NCBI GenBank assembly: GCA_021234155.1
Contig: JAJEKV010000012.1
Location: forward strand, 4,903,789-4,967,788
Direction: 5' to 3'
Length of the DNA stretch: 64,000 nucleotides
Source: Isoetes taiwanensis
Taxonomy: Eukaryota > Streptophyta > Lycopodiopsida > Isoetales > Isoetaceae
The notes below the pieces were generated by a model. That model was not told where the DNA came from, did no database searches, and worked only from the letters and a program-made list of their open reading frames with translations. The position numbers were made by a program, and so were the translations under genes. Of this stretch, positions 20,042 to 31,830 are shown in pieces (the stretch's first letter is position 1; each line of letters begins with the position of its first letter).

Positions 20042-22254
20042 GTGAAATAAGCTATATATAGTAAATAAGGGAGCCATGGGATAAATGCTTCATAATAAAT
20101 GAACTATTTATATGAGCTAATTGAGTTGTCTCTTCATTATTACCTTCTTGGATTTTTGTTTTTCTTATACATCCCATCCCTTAAGCGAGGCTTGGAAAGA
20201 AAGAAAATAGAAGAGGCGGTGAATATAGATAGGAGGAGGAAGAAGAAGGCGAAGGCTATAAAAAACTTATCTTGTTGGATCAATGATTAAGATGACTTTG
20301 AGGTCTTGAACAAATATAGAAACACAAGGGTTTTGTAAAGCATTTCAGTGTTTGTCTATCATGGTGAAAAGGCCAATGCCATTTATCTTTATACGTAAAG
20401 AGGTAAATCCTGCCCAAATGGGGTTTTCAACACAGATCAAATGAGCTTCATAACCTAATGAGACCAAATAAGATCTCACGACCAGATATTAGATTGTCGG
20501 GAGGTTTAGACATTACGCATCAAGTTGAAATGCAGATTTTTGGAAAGTGATTAAGCGGCGGCGGACGCTGCGTGCATGCCATGATGTTTTACAGCCAAAG
20601 TTCTTCTTTGTTCACTTCTAATAGCGCCTTATCTGGCGTACTAGTTTAAATGTCATAAAGCTTGAAATGAAAGGAAAGTAACCATTCTAAAATGGGAGAT
20701 TGGAGATTACTAGAGTTCATTGTCTATTGCAGAAATGTAAGCTCATGGTGGTAAGCATAAGCAAATGAAACAAATCCAATAACAAAATCTGGACGATAAA
20801 AACAACTTCCTTCCTTCCTTAGTTACCATATTACGATCGATTCGCGGGCCAAAGTGATACTCAAAGCGTTATACACCTATCTTAGAAAATATGTATTGCC
20901 TTTTCTTGATGACCTTAAGCACTTTTGTTAGGACTAAAGAAATAGAAAAACAGAATTTTACCACTTTAAATGGCTCCGGTAGTTAGAGTAGTTGCAAAGG
21001 AAAAATCTGTGTATTTAGTGCAAAGGTTATCATACCTGGTCGCCTCTTTGTTGTTTGATGGTAAGCTCTTCCAAGTACAAATAAGACCAGCATCACAAGT
21101 AAGGAATCACAAGCAAAGAACCAAAGCGATAAGAATGGATATTGCACTGCCGGAAAAATCTTTAGAAGGAACAACAAAGTTATCGCTCAAACCTGATGTT
21201 TTAATAGTAAGATCGTAGGCGAGCGAGGGAATAAATGGTATAGTAGAGACAAGCATCAAGACCAAGCATGATATGAAGTTCTAAGGCTTGCATATGATAT
21301 AACACCGAAGGAAGCTCGAGTCCAACTCTAGGTAAGGCAACTTTGTGGATGTTATATGCTGATGTGGGTGTTGACATGGGCGACTTAGAATTGCACTAAA
21401 TGGTCTATATCAAAATGTTGCTTAGACTTTAATTCCGAACTTTATGTCCTCAAAACCAGCTAATTCACCATGATGAATGTGATAATCATTCAAGCAAAAG
21501 AGTGCGGTATGTGTCTAGCTTAATTCACTTTGCCAACAATGTCTTATTTCCCACAGGGATGTATTAAAGCACTCTCATGTCAATCAAGCAGAGTAAGTGC
21601 ATTAAATATCTATTAGAAAATGTATAGACCACCTTTATGGCTATCTCCTAGTCCTCCTATGATGTGAAAGCATATATATTTCAAACAAAGTACATATATG
21701 GCAAAGTTAGCGAGCGATAGTAGTTTTGCCCGATTGTCTCAGGTTCCATGTCGGTGGATTTGGACAATGGAGTATAAATTGAGTTTAACTCTTGATTAAC
21801 TTTGTCGGCAAATCTTATTAAATGACGAGGTGGTGGAATTGACCATATGTTCCTAACCATGGTAGATTTATGTGAGCATAAGCTTTAATCAATAATTGCA
21901 ATTGGGTGATTTGGGTGATTTTGGGCGGCTACCCAATTGTTCTTCTACTATACAGTTAGTACCATATTAGTAGAATGAGTGATTTCAGGTTTAGGTTAAA
22001 ACATGCTCAAATATCTCACATGCATTGATTACAAAAACAAGAATCCATATATATCTATATCATAATTTTGAGATGTTATTACTAGTCCAAATAATGTAGT
22101 GTGACGACCACATGATGGATGAATGGTATTGTGGCTTGCAATAAAAGTAGCAAGCCAGGATAATGTCTCATCCATAATGTGCCCTTCGTTGACATTCTCT
22201 TTTCATTGCACCAAGAACTCATTTTGAAAATTATATTGTGAACTTGTTAATGTA
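20042..22254. other. No gene recognised
   Basis: AT-rich intergenic DNA. Short ORFs only (the longest, 20970-21218, has no recognisable motif). Nothing supported. Confidence 0.5.
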
Positions 22255-22269
22255 ACAACGAAAAAGATG

Positions 22270-22745
22270 CTCATATCCCCTGGAAAAATCCCCCATTGAG
22301 AAACCGGGGGACTCGAGAGAAATGGGTTATTTTCTTTGCAATGGGGAATTCTTGAACAAAAGGGTATATCATTGTATGGGGGAGATTAGTAGAAATGGGG
22401 ATTATTGAGCAGAAAGGGCATATATCCGAATGGGGAATTAATAGAAATAGGGGATTACAAATGCACATTGGGGTATTTTTGAAGAAAGGGGATTGAGTCA
22501 AAGGGAATTTGCGAATGGTTTGGGGTAATTTTAAGAAAAAGGGACTGGTTCAAAAGGGAATTTGCAAATGGATTGGGGTATTTTTTAAGAAAGGGGGATT
22601 GGTTCAAAAGCAAATTTGCAAATGGATTGGAGCATTTCCAAATAAAAGAGAATTGAATGAAAAGGGAATTACCAAACAAACAGAGAATTGCAATAAATAC
22701 AAGGGTATTTTCAAGGAAAAGGGTATTTTCAATTAAAAATAATTT
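22270..22745. repeat. Left subterminal tandem repeats
   Basis: Degenerate units of about 55-60 bp around ggttcaaaagggaatttgcaaatggattggggtattt. Typical of subterminal transposase-binding arrays in EnSpm-like elements. Confidence 0.6.
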
Positions 22746-22878
22746 CAAAATACCATCTACTTTCAAAATATTCAATGGTCATATGTAAGTGGTCGGATCA
22801 GCTCATAAGCCAGAACCTTACCTTCATGATGTGGAATAGGAATGAATTTCTGGACTAAACAGTTGATAAACTCCGTCT

Positions 22879-23454
22879 TCAAAGAGGTCTCATCCAAAGA
22901 AAGAACCCATGCTTCTGTGAGTGGCTCCTTACCATGTAGGGGAAGCACACTGCAGTGTAATAGCTCTTGAGTTCTCCTTTACACTCATGGACAAATATTG
23001 ACGTTATGTTGCACTTGGGGTCCTCTGTTGACACATAATCTCCTTCTTTGTAAACAGTACGAGTGTAAAATACTTTGTTGAACTTGAAAGCTTTCCTTTG
23101 CATAAGGGTTCTATCATGCAAGCCATTCAACACCATCACACCACTCGAGTCGATTATCACCCCTCGTTTTTCATGTCTAGCTAATCCTATAATAATGCCC
23201 TTTTTCTCAATAGCATGCTTGCAACTACAACTCCTTGGAAGGTACTCTAGCTGATCCACAATCTCTTTAGCTATTTCTACAGATGGAACCCGAACAATTC
23301 CTTTTTCATGGTCTCTACAACCAACTGGTATCCAAAGATGCTCATGTACCTGTTTGAGTGCGCACTCACAAGGATTACATTTCTCGGCCTCAATGAAAGT
23401 TGTTGTGAAAAGAACTCTTGTGTGGTAACGCATATATGTGAGCTCGTTCTCCAA
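22879..23454 (-). pseudogene. Transposase remnant, C-terminal block
   Basis: A 191-residue minus-strand ORF, starting MENELTYMRYHTRVLFTTTF and ending FFLWMRPL. It has a cluster of Cys and His (EKCNPCECALKQVHEHL, RSCSCKHA) that could bind metal. I do not recognise the family by itself. Its position inside the inverted ends and downstream of the block at 23981-24735 suggests it belongs to the same transposase or a partner protein. Confidence 0.4.
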
Positions 23455-23980
23455 GTTGTTCGTGTTTATTTTCTTATGAATCTTTACATCACGCTCTTGA
23501 GGAAATCACCACGTACCGGTCCATGCCTCGTGATGTCATCAAGAAGCTCACCCACTCCTGAATTTACTGAGTTTAGATTTTTTGTACTTAAGATTAAACC
23601 AAAGTACTAAACTCACAAAGAGAGTGTTGTTTTGCAGAAGCATTACATCCAAAATTTTCTTCTGAGAGAACGCATCAGGATGAGAGTACCTTCCTCATTA
23701 AGTCAAGATCTTCCCTTGAACATCCATGTAGTCAGCTCCAACCAAAAAAATAATGTACTATTTTGGTGAGTAGAATCCCAACATCTTTTATTCCAACTGC
23801 ATTACAAGTACCTGATTAGTAAAGCATGGTTAAATTAATTTTAACTAACTATTATACTTTGTCACTTTCATCTATATCTAATTTATTTTATTACCTGGCA
23901 ACACTTCATCCGGAAACCTTCTTAGCACCTCGGGTAAGCACCATTGCACAAATTTCTGGTAATCATCACCCTTAAAGACG

Positions 23981-24735
23981 TTATAATATTTGCTTGGTGT
24001 AGCTGGCCATCGTCCTCGTCGTAATTCTCTGGGTGCGAGGAACTATCTTGTCTAAACTTAAGAGGTGTTGGCTGCTTGTCTCTTGAAGGACATCTATCAG
24101 CTTCTTGACAAAGAACTTCACTACTCCCAATAGTAAAACATGAAAAAGATCAAAGACGAGATCCTCTGGTGGTTTAAAGCCATAAAGTCTTTGAAGGGCC
24201 CATAAACAACTCTCCCCTTTAAGACCAAATGCATTAAGCACATCTGCACTCTTTTCTAAACGTCTCCATTGTTGTAAAATGTCCAAGTATTCTTCGATGC
24301 TTTTCTTTTGTGCTGGTTCTTCTACTTGTTCACGTGCATTGTTGAACACAAGTTCGACTCCACCAAATTGTTCTCTACCTGTTGGAACCTCTACCACTAA
24401 TGGCTTGTCTCTACGACAGTTTGTACCGCCAACAAACATCCCAGGATCAAGTTGAGCTGGATGGTCTCCCGACCAAAACATGAGAGCAACCCGCACAGGC
24501 TCTGCTATGCCTTCTAGTTGGATCCCATTCATAAAAGAGACTTTAATTGTTGAACAAGAGGCTGACAAAATAAGCTCATGTAATCTTCTGGCAATTTGTT
24601 AATGTGCTTAATTCCCCTTTCTGGAACAAATAAGATTGGGTATGGCTTCGCATGTTTTTTTCCTCCATTTAGAAACATTGCATTGCAAACCATGCTAGTT
24701 CGATTACGCTTCCCTCTTGAGAATTGGAAGCTCAA
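23981..24735 (-). pseudogene. EnSpm/Plavaka-like transposase remnant
   Basis: Two overlapping frames (24529-24735 and 23981-24568) join near 24535. The order KLPEDYMSLFCQPLVQQLK, then VRVALMFWSGDHPAQ, a cysteine-poor spacer, and DLVFDLFHVLLLGVVKFFVK resembles the plan of Plavaka-type transposases (P-L-V-x-E-L, then the D-x-P-A-x segment, then a P/D-x-x-H-V-x-L-L-G motif). One frameshift separates the halves. The assignment is from motif order and moderate to low. Confidence 0.45.
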
Positions 24736-25639
24736 ATGATATTCTGGGAAGCTGCAGTATTGGAGGTGCTACCCCACTAGGAATAAAAGCGCAGGAGGCA
24801 GTGGCAGCAACTGCAGAGACAATAACCAATCAGGCCCCGACCCTTCATACTCTTACTGCAGGTTACTCTCAGCTTGGTACCTCCCCGCTTGCCACAGGTA
24901 TCTATTCGCTCCACCTACTGCCATATGCAATTTCTACATGTTTAGCTTGTCTTTTAGTCCACAATTTCAGCAATGTTTAGTCCACAATTTCAGTAATTGT
25001 ACAATGTAGGAGAAATCTGCAGCATTCCACCTTCTATGTTCTTCATACTCATTTTTTATCTTTAAGTTTCCACTTAGTCTTGATTCAAGTGAAATGACTT
25101 GCTTTTATTTGTTTGTTTCACAGGAAGAGGAGGAGAATGTTGTGTCTTCTCAAGAGAAGCATGCAATCCATGTGAACACCTTGCAACTAAGGTAAAAAAA
25201 CGTCTACCAATGTGATTAATATTTAGTTAGTCTTAAAATCTGAAATTTGAGTAAGCATGCTTGCATTCTTTTTAATATGTTGTCTTTTCACAGTGTGAAG
25301 GAAAAGGAGGCTGTATGTATGTTCCTTCTGAAAATCTCGAACGTGGATCAAATGTAGTCTCAATTGAACAAGTTCATGGCGGAGAAGAATAAAGCAAGGC
25401 AGCGAACGTTCATAGGTACTAGGAGAACTACACAAGCACAGAAGTTGGACTTAGTGGTAGAGTACTTGTTGAGCAAAAACTCTCAGTTAACTGCTAGGAA
25501 ACATCCTGGACAAGCAGAATTTTGTGTATCAGATTTGTTTCTTGAAATCTGATCAGTTGTTACTGCTGTTTTTAAAAATTATGAGAAATTTTATCAATTT
25601 GTTACTGGTTAACTCTTCTCAATTTTTTACTTATCAACT

Positions 25640-26020
25640 TATTTTTAAAATGGGTATTATCTTACAAATGATAACAGGGCATTTTCTTATGAATGACAAT
25701 AGGGCATTATCTCACGATAACAAGGTATGTTATTTAGAGAACAGGGTATGTTATTTGAAACAGGGTATGTTATTTGGAATGGGGTATTATTTGTAACAGG
25801 GTATTATTTGGGTATGATCTGAAATAGGGTATCACCTGAACAGGTATAAATTCCCATTCTTTGAATGGGGGATTGCGACACCAGCTTAATAGGGTACTAT
25901 CAAGCAAATGAGGAAAGGATTGTGGCCAAATACCCCGATTCCAAAAATACATTTTATCCCCTGTTGTTTGACAGAAAAGGGGGATTTCGAAGGTATTTTT
26001 TGGGGGTATTTTCTAGGGTA
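25640..26020. repeat. Right subterminal repeats
   Basis: Many short units of the type gggtatnntatttg, mirroring the left subterminal array in composition when reverse-complemented. Confidence 0.55.
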
Positions 26021-26089
26021 TACCTTTTTCGTTGTGTGTGAGCACATGCTGCAATTGTATTTTATCCTCATATTTTTACACTCTTAGTG

Positions 26090-26600
26090 GCCCCATTTTG
26101 CACATGTGCTAATTAGGTGGTCCCCCGACTTTGCTACAAGATTAGTATAGTTCATTGTCAGAAATTAGAGGCAAAATCGGCCATTGCCTCTATTTGTTGT
26201 AAAATTTATTGTGTATATATGTTGCTTCTAGATGAGCTTGCCCAATTTTGATTCTGAATTATTACAATCTAGAATCATATTTTGGAGCCAAATCTGGGTG
26301 CTAATTTTGCCTCTAACATCGGTAGGATGCACTTTCAATTTTTAGTTCTTAAAAAACTGGGCATCCAATTTTGCCTATGAGTTTAGTATAGTTTAGTCTT
26401 AGAATTTAGAGGCAAAAATTGGGCTTCCAAAATTGTCTTAAATTTACTAAGTGTTGTCTAAATTGTGGTTCTGTTTGAATTGGGCATTCACTCGATTTTG
26501 CCTTCGACTCCACTACAATTTAGAGTCACATAATAACAGCAAGATGTACTATTCAAATTTTATTTCTAGTTAAATTGGGTGGTTGCCCAGTTCACACTGT
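26090..26600. repeat. Degenerate tandem repeat of about 100-130 bp
   Basis: Four to five diverged units, each with an element like ttagaggcaaaattgggc and ccaattttgcctctaa. It lies directly beyond the right end of the DNA transposon. Confidence 0.5.
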
Positions 26601-26955
26601 GGTTAATTACTAATCTAGATAGTCAACAAAAATTCAGAGAAACTGGATTTAGAAAAAATAGGCTTGCGTGACGTTTAACATTTATAGTTTTTCGCCCAAA
26701 GGCATATCTATACATAACCTGAAGGTGTAATCACATGTTCTGTTCGAAGGTGCTAACCTGTTCAAAGGCACTGAAATATCCGAAAGAAAAAAACTGCACA
26801 GAAAAGTTGGAAGAAAAAATAAAGAGGTTTCTTCATAGAGGCTAAGAGTTTCAATTGGGAGTTGAATCCACACCTCTGTACAATAAAGCAATAGAAACTT
26901 GATTAACATAAGCCAAGAGACATAAAAAAAGAATTACTATATGAAAAATACCCAG

Positions 26956-27203
26956 TCAAACCTTTAGCTCCTCGAGGTCTCTCTCCTCTGCAGGGTCAGA
27001 GTCGTCAAGATTAACCAGGGCGAAGCGCTCAACTTCCTGCTTACTATCTTGCATGCTTGGTTATATATCATTCATGAGCATCTGGGAGCCTAGCTGATCA
27101 GCGGTGGTGTCTGACATATCCTCCTCCTTAAAATCATTTGCAAGATATGGAGTCCTAGAATTGGCAGACTGCATTGGGATTGGAGGATGTCTCTTAGAGG
27201 CAG
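26956..27203 (-). pseudogene. Possible exon fragment of an unknown gene
   Basis: The minus strand reads KRHPPIPMQSANSRTPYLAN, then FKEEDMSDTTADQLGSQML, one in-frame stop, then DSKQEVERFALVNLDDSDP and EERDLEELKV before a GT. Acidic, without a known motif. The reading frame is continuous except for the stop, and both edges look like splice sites (tag before, gtttga after). Confidence 0.3.
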
Positions 27204-27561
27204 TAGCCACAATCTATGAATCAAAATTGCATTTGGTCATTGCGAATGAAATTCTCGCTAATGCAATCCTCTTCGTATAGCAAATTTCGCGTCAAGGCAG
27301 CTGAATGGTCACGCAAGGACATTAAATTTGTATCACATTTTTCTCCTTTAGTTGTCATTTCAAATTAACTTTCTTACCGTTTTTTTGACATCACAATATC
27401 TAGTGAGAAATGAAAGAGAGTAGCTTGCCTACAATATTATCAATATGTTCATTAATTGCAGTCATAGTACATTTAGCGTAAACAAACAGGTCATTAATGT
27501 TCATTATGGAAAAACTAATATGCCCCTTGGGAGATTACTAAGTATGAATACTGTTTAAAGC

Positions 27562-27597
27562 TACAAGAAACTTATCGCGGCGGCCAAGGCCGCCGCG
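27562..27597 (+). mobile_element. CACTA-type terminus with GC palindrome
   Basis: tacaagaaacttat followed by the perfect palindrome CGCGGCGGCC-AA-GGCCGCCGCG (27576-27597). Plant CACTA elements often begin CACTACAAGAAA and carry such GC-rich hairpins inside. Here the CACTA bases are not intact. The same sequence occurs at 35100-35134. Confidence 0.5.
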
Positions 27598-27930
27598 AAC
27601 GTTTCTCTTTTCAATCCCGTTGTCTGTAGGATGGGTCGACAAAAGGGAATATTTGCTAGGAATTTTAACTACCTAGTTTAGGAAGTAAACTATTTCCTCC
27701 TCTTGAAATTGATCTTGATTAGGAAGAAAGTGTCAATGTTTATAGTATTGCAACATAAATTCATTGCAACAATCATATTATCATATGTGAGAGGTACTAA
27801 AATTGTTTGCCAAAAGTTACAACACTGTATAAGCTTTAAAAGATCCCTACCAGAATCCCCTAAACCTTCTTTTGCTTTTTCGTTAAGAGGCCACCTATTG
27901 GTTTTCTTGTATGAGCCCGTCAAGAACAAT
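27597..27930 (+). repeat. 334-bp duplicated segment, copy 1
   Basis: Nearly identical to 36387-36721, with only a few base differences. It begins directly at the palindrome of the CACTA-type terminus. No coding function is recognised. Confidence 0.8.
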
Positions 27931-30235
27931 TCGCGTACGCGGAATTTTTTTTTTCTGCCGTACTTTTTACGTTTTATACGGCAAATATGTGCCGTATCAT
28001 ACAATTCATACGTATTTCATATAAAACGTACAGCGTATTGAACCTATCCCTGCTGCAGACCTAACTATACACTGGTTCTTCTCTGCTCTCTGGCTATATT
28101 TAAGCCTCTGGAAAAAAAAAGAAGAGAGATCGATGTGTTACTTCCTGTAGTTTAGACTGCAGATATCTATCAATTCATCTGATATTCTATGTTCTTACAT
28201 TTGGTAGAGATTTTCTGTAAAGCAACACATGTAGGACCATGCCCGTTGAAGTGGCATGGCCTCAAGCATTATACACCTTTGTTTTATATCCTACAGCTCC
28301 TCATAGAACATGTCTAGGCCGATCATGTGTTATACCCCCCTCGAGTGCAAAATCCATAAAAATGGACACCTACTATGGCTATGGTTTTGGATGAGAATCT
28401 CTATGAATAATCCAACGATTCATTACATGCACGTGGCACCATTGATATTTCCATACTTGCATTTGTTAATGTTATAAAAGCAACACCCATCCCAAATCTT
28501 ACAATTTGCTATGCAAAGTAATCAAACGTGCTTTTAACTAGTTATTTATCTATCTACTATATAATTAAAGCAACAATCCTATTACTAAGCTGGGGGCTTC
28601 CCGCCTGCCACGTGGCCATTTAACGGCCACCAGTGCCCTGTAGGGTGAGGTGCCCGCAATTGGAAACTTGTCCTAAAAAAAAAAGACACAAACAGCCCAC
28701 AATTACGTTCACCCATATTTCCAAAAAAGAGCAACGTTTGCCCTAAAATGGAACAGAACTTGCCCTTCGAGAGTGCAGGGGGGCCTGTGATGGATCAAGA
28801 ATTGTCCCAAGATGGCAATAGACGATGCTATAGATGGAGCAGTGTAATTTTTGGATGCCCTAAAATGGCTTATCGTTTGACCATTGATGGAGCAAGCTTG
28901 AGCATGCAATGGTGCAGATTTTGCAAATAACATGTCAGCGTCCGACATTTACCGCAATGGCTACAAAATGTGCTGCATTCTTTGTGAAGATATCCTGTGG
29001 AAGTTGCTGTGGATTTCACAATATTTTGGAAAATGGGCAGACTTGCAACACATATTTATTGATAACCTCATTCAAAAATCTCCATGTAGGTTGGGAACTA
29101 TAACAAATAAACAAAATCCGATCATGTATACAGCATTAGTCATTCAAAATGAGGCCGAATAAAGCATACCTTAAACCACAGCTAGCCAGGAGAGCACAAC
29201 ATCAAAGATAAACTCTAGCTCTCCATTCATTATTTAGAAATAAATGGGAACAGACCAGAACGTTTTTCCAGAGAACTTCCACCAATCCTTAAAACATAAA
29301 GGTAAAGGGGGCCACATTTCGGCTTTTTTCAGCCAATTTTAAATCCAGTAATAGTTCTTGTCATGGTCAGTTGATTTCAGGTCACTTGATCACTTCATTT
29401 TTACACAGAAATATACTTCATCACATAAGATAAAAATTACACAGATATTCAATCCACTATATTACAGAAAATTCAAAATCTGATCAAAAACACTGTATTA
29501 TCTGAAATTGAAGAAACAGTGATCAAAAACAGTAACTCAGTACTGAATCAGAAAATTCCACTGAAAAAAACGACAGAATTGAAGACAAGAACTCATCATA
29601 GAAATATGCCTAGCATAGAAATAAGCTAGGCATATTCTTGGACCGATTTGGCATAGAAATAAGCCATGCATGTTCTTGAAACAAAAGTTAACAGTTTATC
29701 TAACTGTCTAACACACTCCACAGCGCATCCACGCACAATGTAGGCACCTAAAAATATAAAAAATGCATTAGAAAAGCAAAGATACTAAATAATCCAAAAA
29801 AAAGGTATGGTTATGATGTTACCTGACAAATCTTTAGCTAATATCCTTCAAAATGAGAAAGCACTAAAGACGAATGTTAGCACTCTGTTATTGACACATT
29901 AACAGAAAAACTTGGACAAAATCTCTGAAACCTCAGCTATGGCGACGTCCGGAAGTCAAAAATCAGCTATGGCGGCGTCCAGAACTCAAAAATCCCTAAG
30001 AACACAAAGATTAAGCAAAAAGTAATGGTATTTGGGCCAAGAAATCGTCTATGGGTAACCGTGGAAGCATGCAAAATGCTATGCAAACCGCGAAAAAAGC
30101 GACAAATGGCGGTTAAACAGCGCGGAGATCGCCCACTCTGGGCGGCTATGGCGACGGAACCATCGCCGAGAAAAAGGAGGCAGAAAAAAAAACCTTTATA
30201 AATGATGCCGACGTGGCGCCCACACGGCGAAATGT
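27931..30235. other. No gene recognised
   Basis: Holds an inverted-repeat patch around 27955-28030 (acgttttatacggc / gccgtat / ataaaacgt). Otherwise AT-rich DNA with short ORFs. A short local duplication (agctatggcgrcgtccrga) lies near 29936-29985. Confidence 0.45.
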
Positions 30236-30392
30236 GGCCCCTTTACCTTTTGTAAGGTAAAGGCCATTTAGGCCAATCGCACCGGCGAAAAAGGCCCGGG
30301 CGGATGAGGTTATTTGGCGGCGCCGCGCGCGCCAAATGACTCACCTCACGCCGCCGACCGCCGAAAAAAGTGGGCCTAAATGGCTTTTTACC
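30236..30392. mobile_element. Small GC-rich inverted-repeat element (MITE-like)
   Basis: GGTAAAGGCCATTTAGGCC (about 30258-30276) is repeated inverted at about 30372-30392 around a GC-rich core (ggcggcgccgcgcgcgcc). A second hairpin, CTTTACCTT-ttgt-AAGGTAAAG, overlaps the left end. No coding capacity. No clear target duplication. Confidence 0.45.
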
Positions 30393-30913
30393 TACGGAAT
30401 TCCCCATGAGCCACTGCAACGTGTAGCCAGCTTCTTTTATCAATAATAACATGTGCCACCACCTGTAAGCCAATCCAGATGTGCTGGCTTAGTCCGTTAT
30501 ATTTGAGCCAATTAAGAGATTACAAACAGAGAGTACTTGCCTTCTTGTGCTTTAAGCTCACAATGAGAACCAAACTGGCGACAATCCTGAATTTCAAACT
30601 GAATATTCAAGTATTTTCGAGCTTACTGGCAATAATTCCTGAATTTCAACCTGGATATTCAAGTATTTTCGAGCATCCATTGTGACCCAAAAGCCAGATC
30701 GTATCCATGCACTTAAAAGACATAACTGCAATTTCAACAATCTGAGGTTGAGTTGAACGGTAGGTAACCGCCCACTTTATTGGCTCCCGAAATCGGGTCA
30801 AAGTGCCAAGCGGATTCGCTCAAGCGAACCCGGAAGATTCGCGAAGGCGAACCCGGCGGATTCGCCCAAGCGAATCCGCAGGGGACGTGGCGGTGGAGGT
30901 GGCGATTTTCCCC

Positions 30914-30933
30914 GGGTTCGCCCGGGCGAACCC
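30914..30933. repeat. 20-bp perfect palindrome in MULE subterminal array
   Basis: GGGTTCGCCCGGGCGAACCC. Variants of the same palindrome are scattered at 30800-30930 and 31575-31790, on both sides of the kinase fragment. Confidence 0.75.
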
Positions 30934-30979
30934 AAACCCGGGTTAAGGAACGGCTGGGGCGGGGGCGGGAAGGCAGGCG

Positions 30980-31560
30980 GTGGCAGCGCGTTTGAGCAGT
31001 TTGAATCACCAAAATTTGAGCAGGATTTTGGCTGTCTGTTCTAGTTTTGATGAAGAAATAATTGTAAGCCAGCATTATTCCGGTGGTGATTTGGGCAAAA
31101 TCAAGGCTTTGGATTGGTCGATCAGGTACCAGATTGCTCTTGGAATTGCAAATGGCATTGCTTATTTGCATTCTCATGTGCCGAAAATCATCCACGGAAA
31201 TTTAACTTCCGAGAATGTGCTCTTGGATGAACATATGAACCCTAAAATTGCTTTGGATGCCATAGCCAAGTCCGGCGACCACATTACTCCTGCGTACCGA
31301 GCTCCAGGTTGGTGCAAAAATTAGACGAAACCCAATTTGATGCGAATTGTTGGCTAAAAAACAGAGATTTGGTTCGATTTTTTTGCAGAGCTGGATTATG
31401 GGGGCAAAGGAATCAATGAGAAGACAGACATATACAGCTATGGTGTGATTCTCAATGAGAAGACAGACATATACAGCTATGGTGTGATTCTGCTGGAGCT
31501 TATGAGCGGAAGAAGAGCTACGGAGCCAGAATTTGGGACAGAAATTTCAAAGCTGGGTGT
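30980..31560 (+). pseudogene. LRR receptor-like kinase fragment (two exons)
   Basis: Exon 1 (to 31307) encodes NHQNLSRILAVCSSFDEEII, then LDWSIRYQIALGIANGIAYL, VPKIIHGNLTSENVLLDEHM, and TPAYRAP. Intron 31308-31388 has GT...AG ends. Exon 2 begins ELDYGGKG and contains KTDIYSYGVILLELMSGRR (subdomains VIII-IX). The usual HRD is HGN and no DFG is readable, as in many plant LRR pseudokinases. A 39-bp, 13-codon unit (NEKTDIYSYGVIL) is duplicated in frame at 31414-31491. The N-lobe Lys region, LRRs and C-terminus are missing. The retained intron shows capture at DNA level. Confidence 0.72.
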
Positions 31561-31830
31561 TGAAGCCGATTTGACCTGGGGTTCGCCCAGGCGAACCCGA
31601 TGGGGTTCTGGGCACGCCTGCCACCGATCCGACCCGTCTGCGGTTAACCATGGTTTGGGTTCGCTTGGGCGAACCCGGTAGGTAGCGCCACCTCACCGCC
31701 ACGTCCACTTCCTGGGTTCCCCTGGGCGAATCCCTGGGTTCGCATAAGCGAATTGCCTGGGTTCGCTTGGGCGAACCCGGCTGGCTCCCGAAGTCGATTT
31801 CGGGAGCCGATCGAAGCACCGGTAGGTAAC

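Larger units (their letters stand above)
22255..26035 (-). mobile_element. DNA transposon with ACAACGAAAAAG ends
   Basis: Inverted ends ACAACGAAAAAG at 22255-22266 and 26024-26035. Both ends are followed inward by purine-rich, C-tract subterminal repeats (22280-22740 and 25640-26000). Two transposase-like blocks lie on the minus strand. No clean target duplication is visible (gta versus gtg next to the ends). The coding remnants suggest the EnSpm/Plavaka group, although the ends are not CACTA. Confidence 0.6.
30769..31819. mobile_element. Mutator-like element carrying receptor-kinase exons
   Basis: Flanked by an 11-bp direct repeat CGGTAGGTAAC (30758-30768 and 31820-31830). Imperfect inverted ends share GGCTCCCGAAATCG, and further in come many copies of palindromic GGGTTCGC(n)GCGAACCC repeats. 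Inside lies a kinase gene fragment with an intron. Target duplication size and inverted ends fit a Mutator-like element with captured host sequence (Pack-MULE). The outermost 12 bp of the two ends match poorly. Confidence 0.65.
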
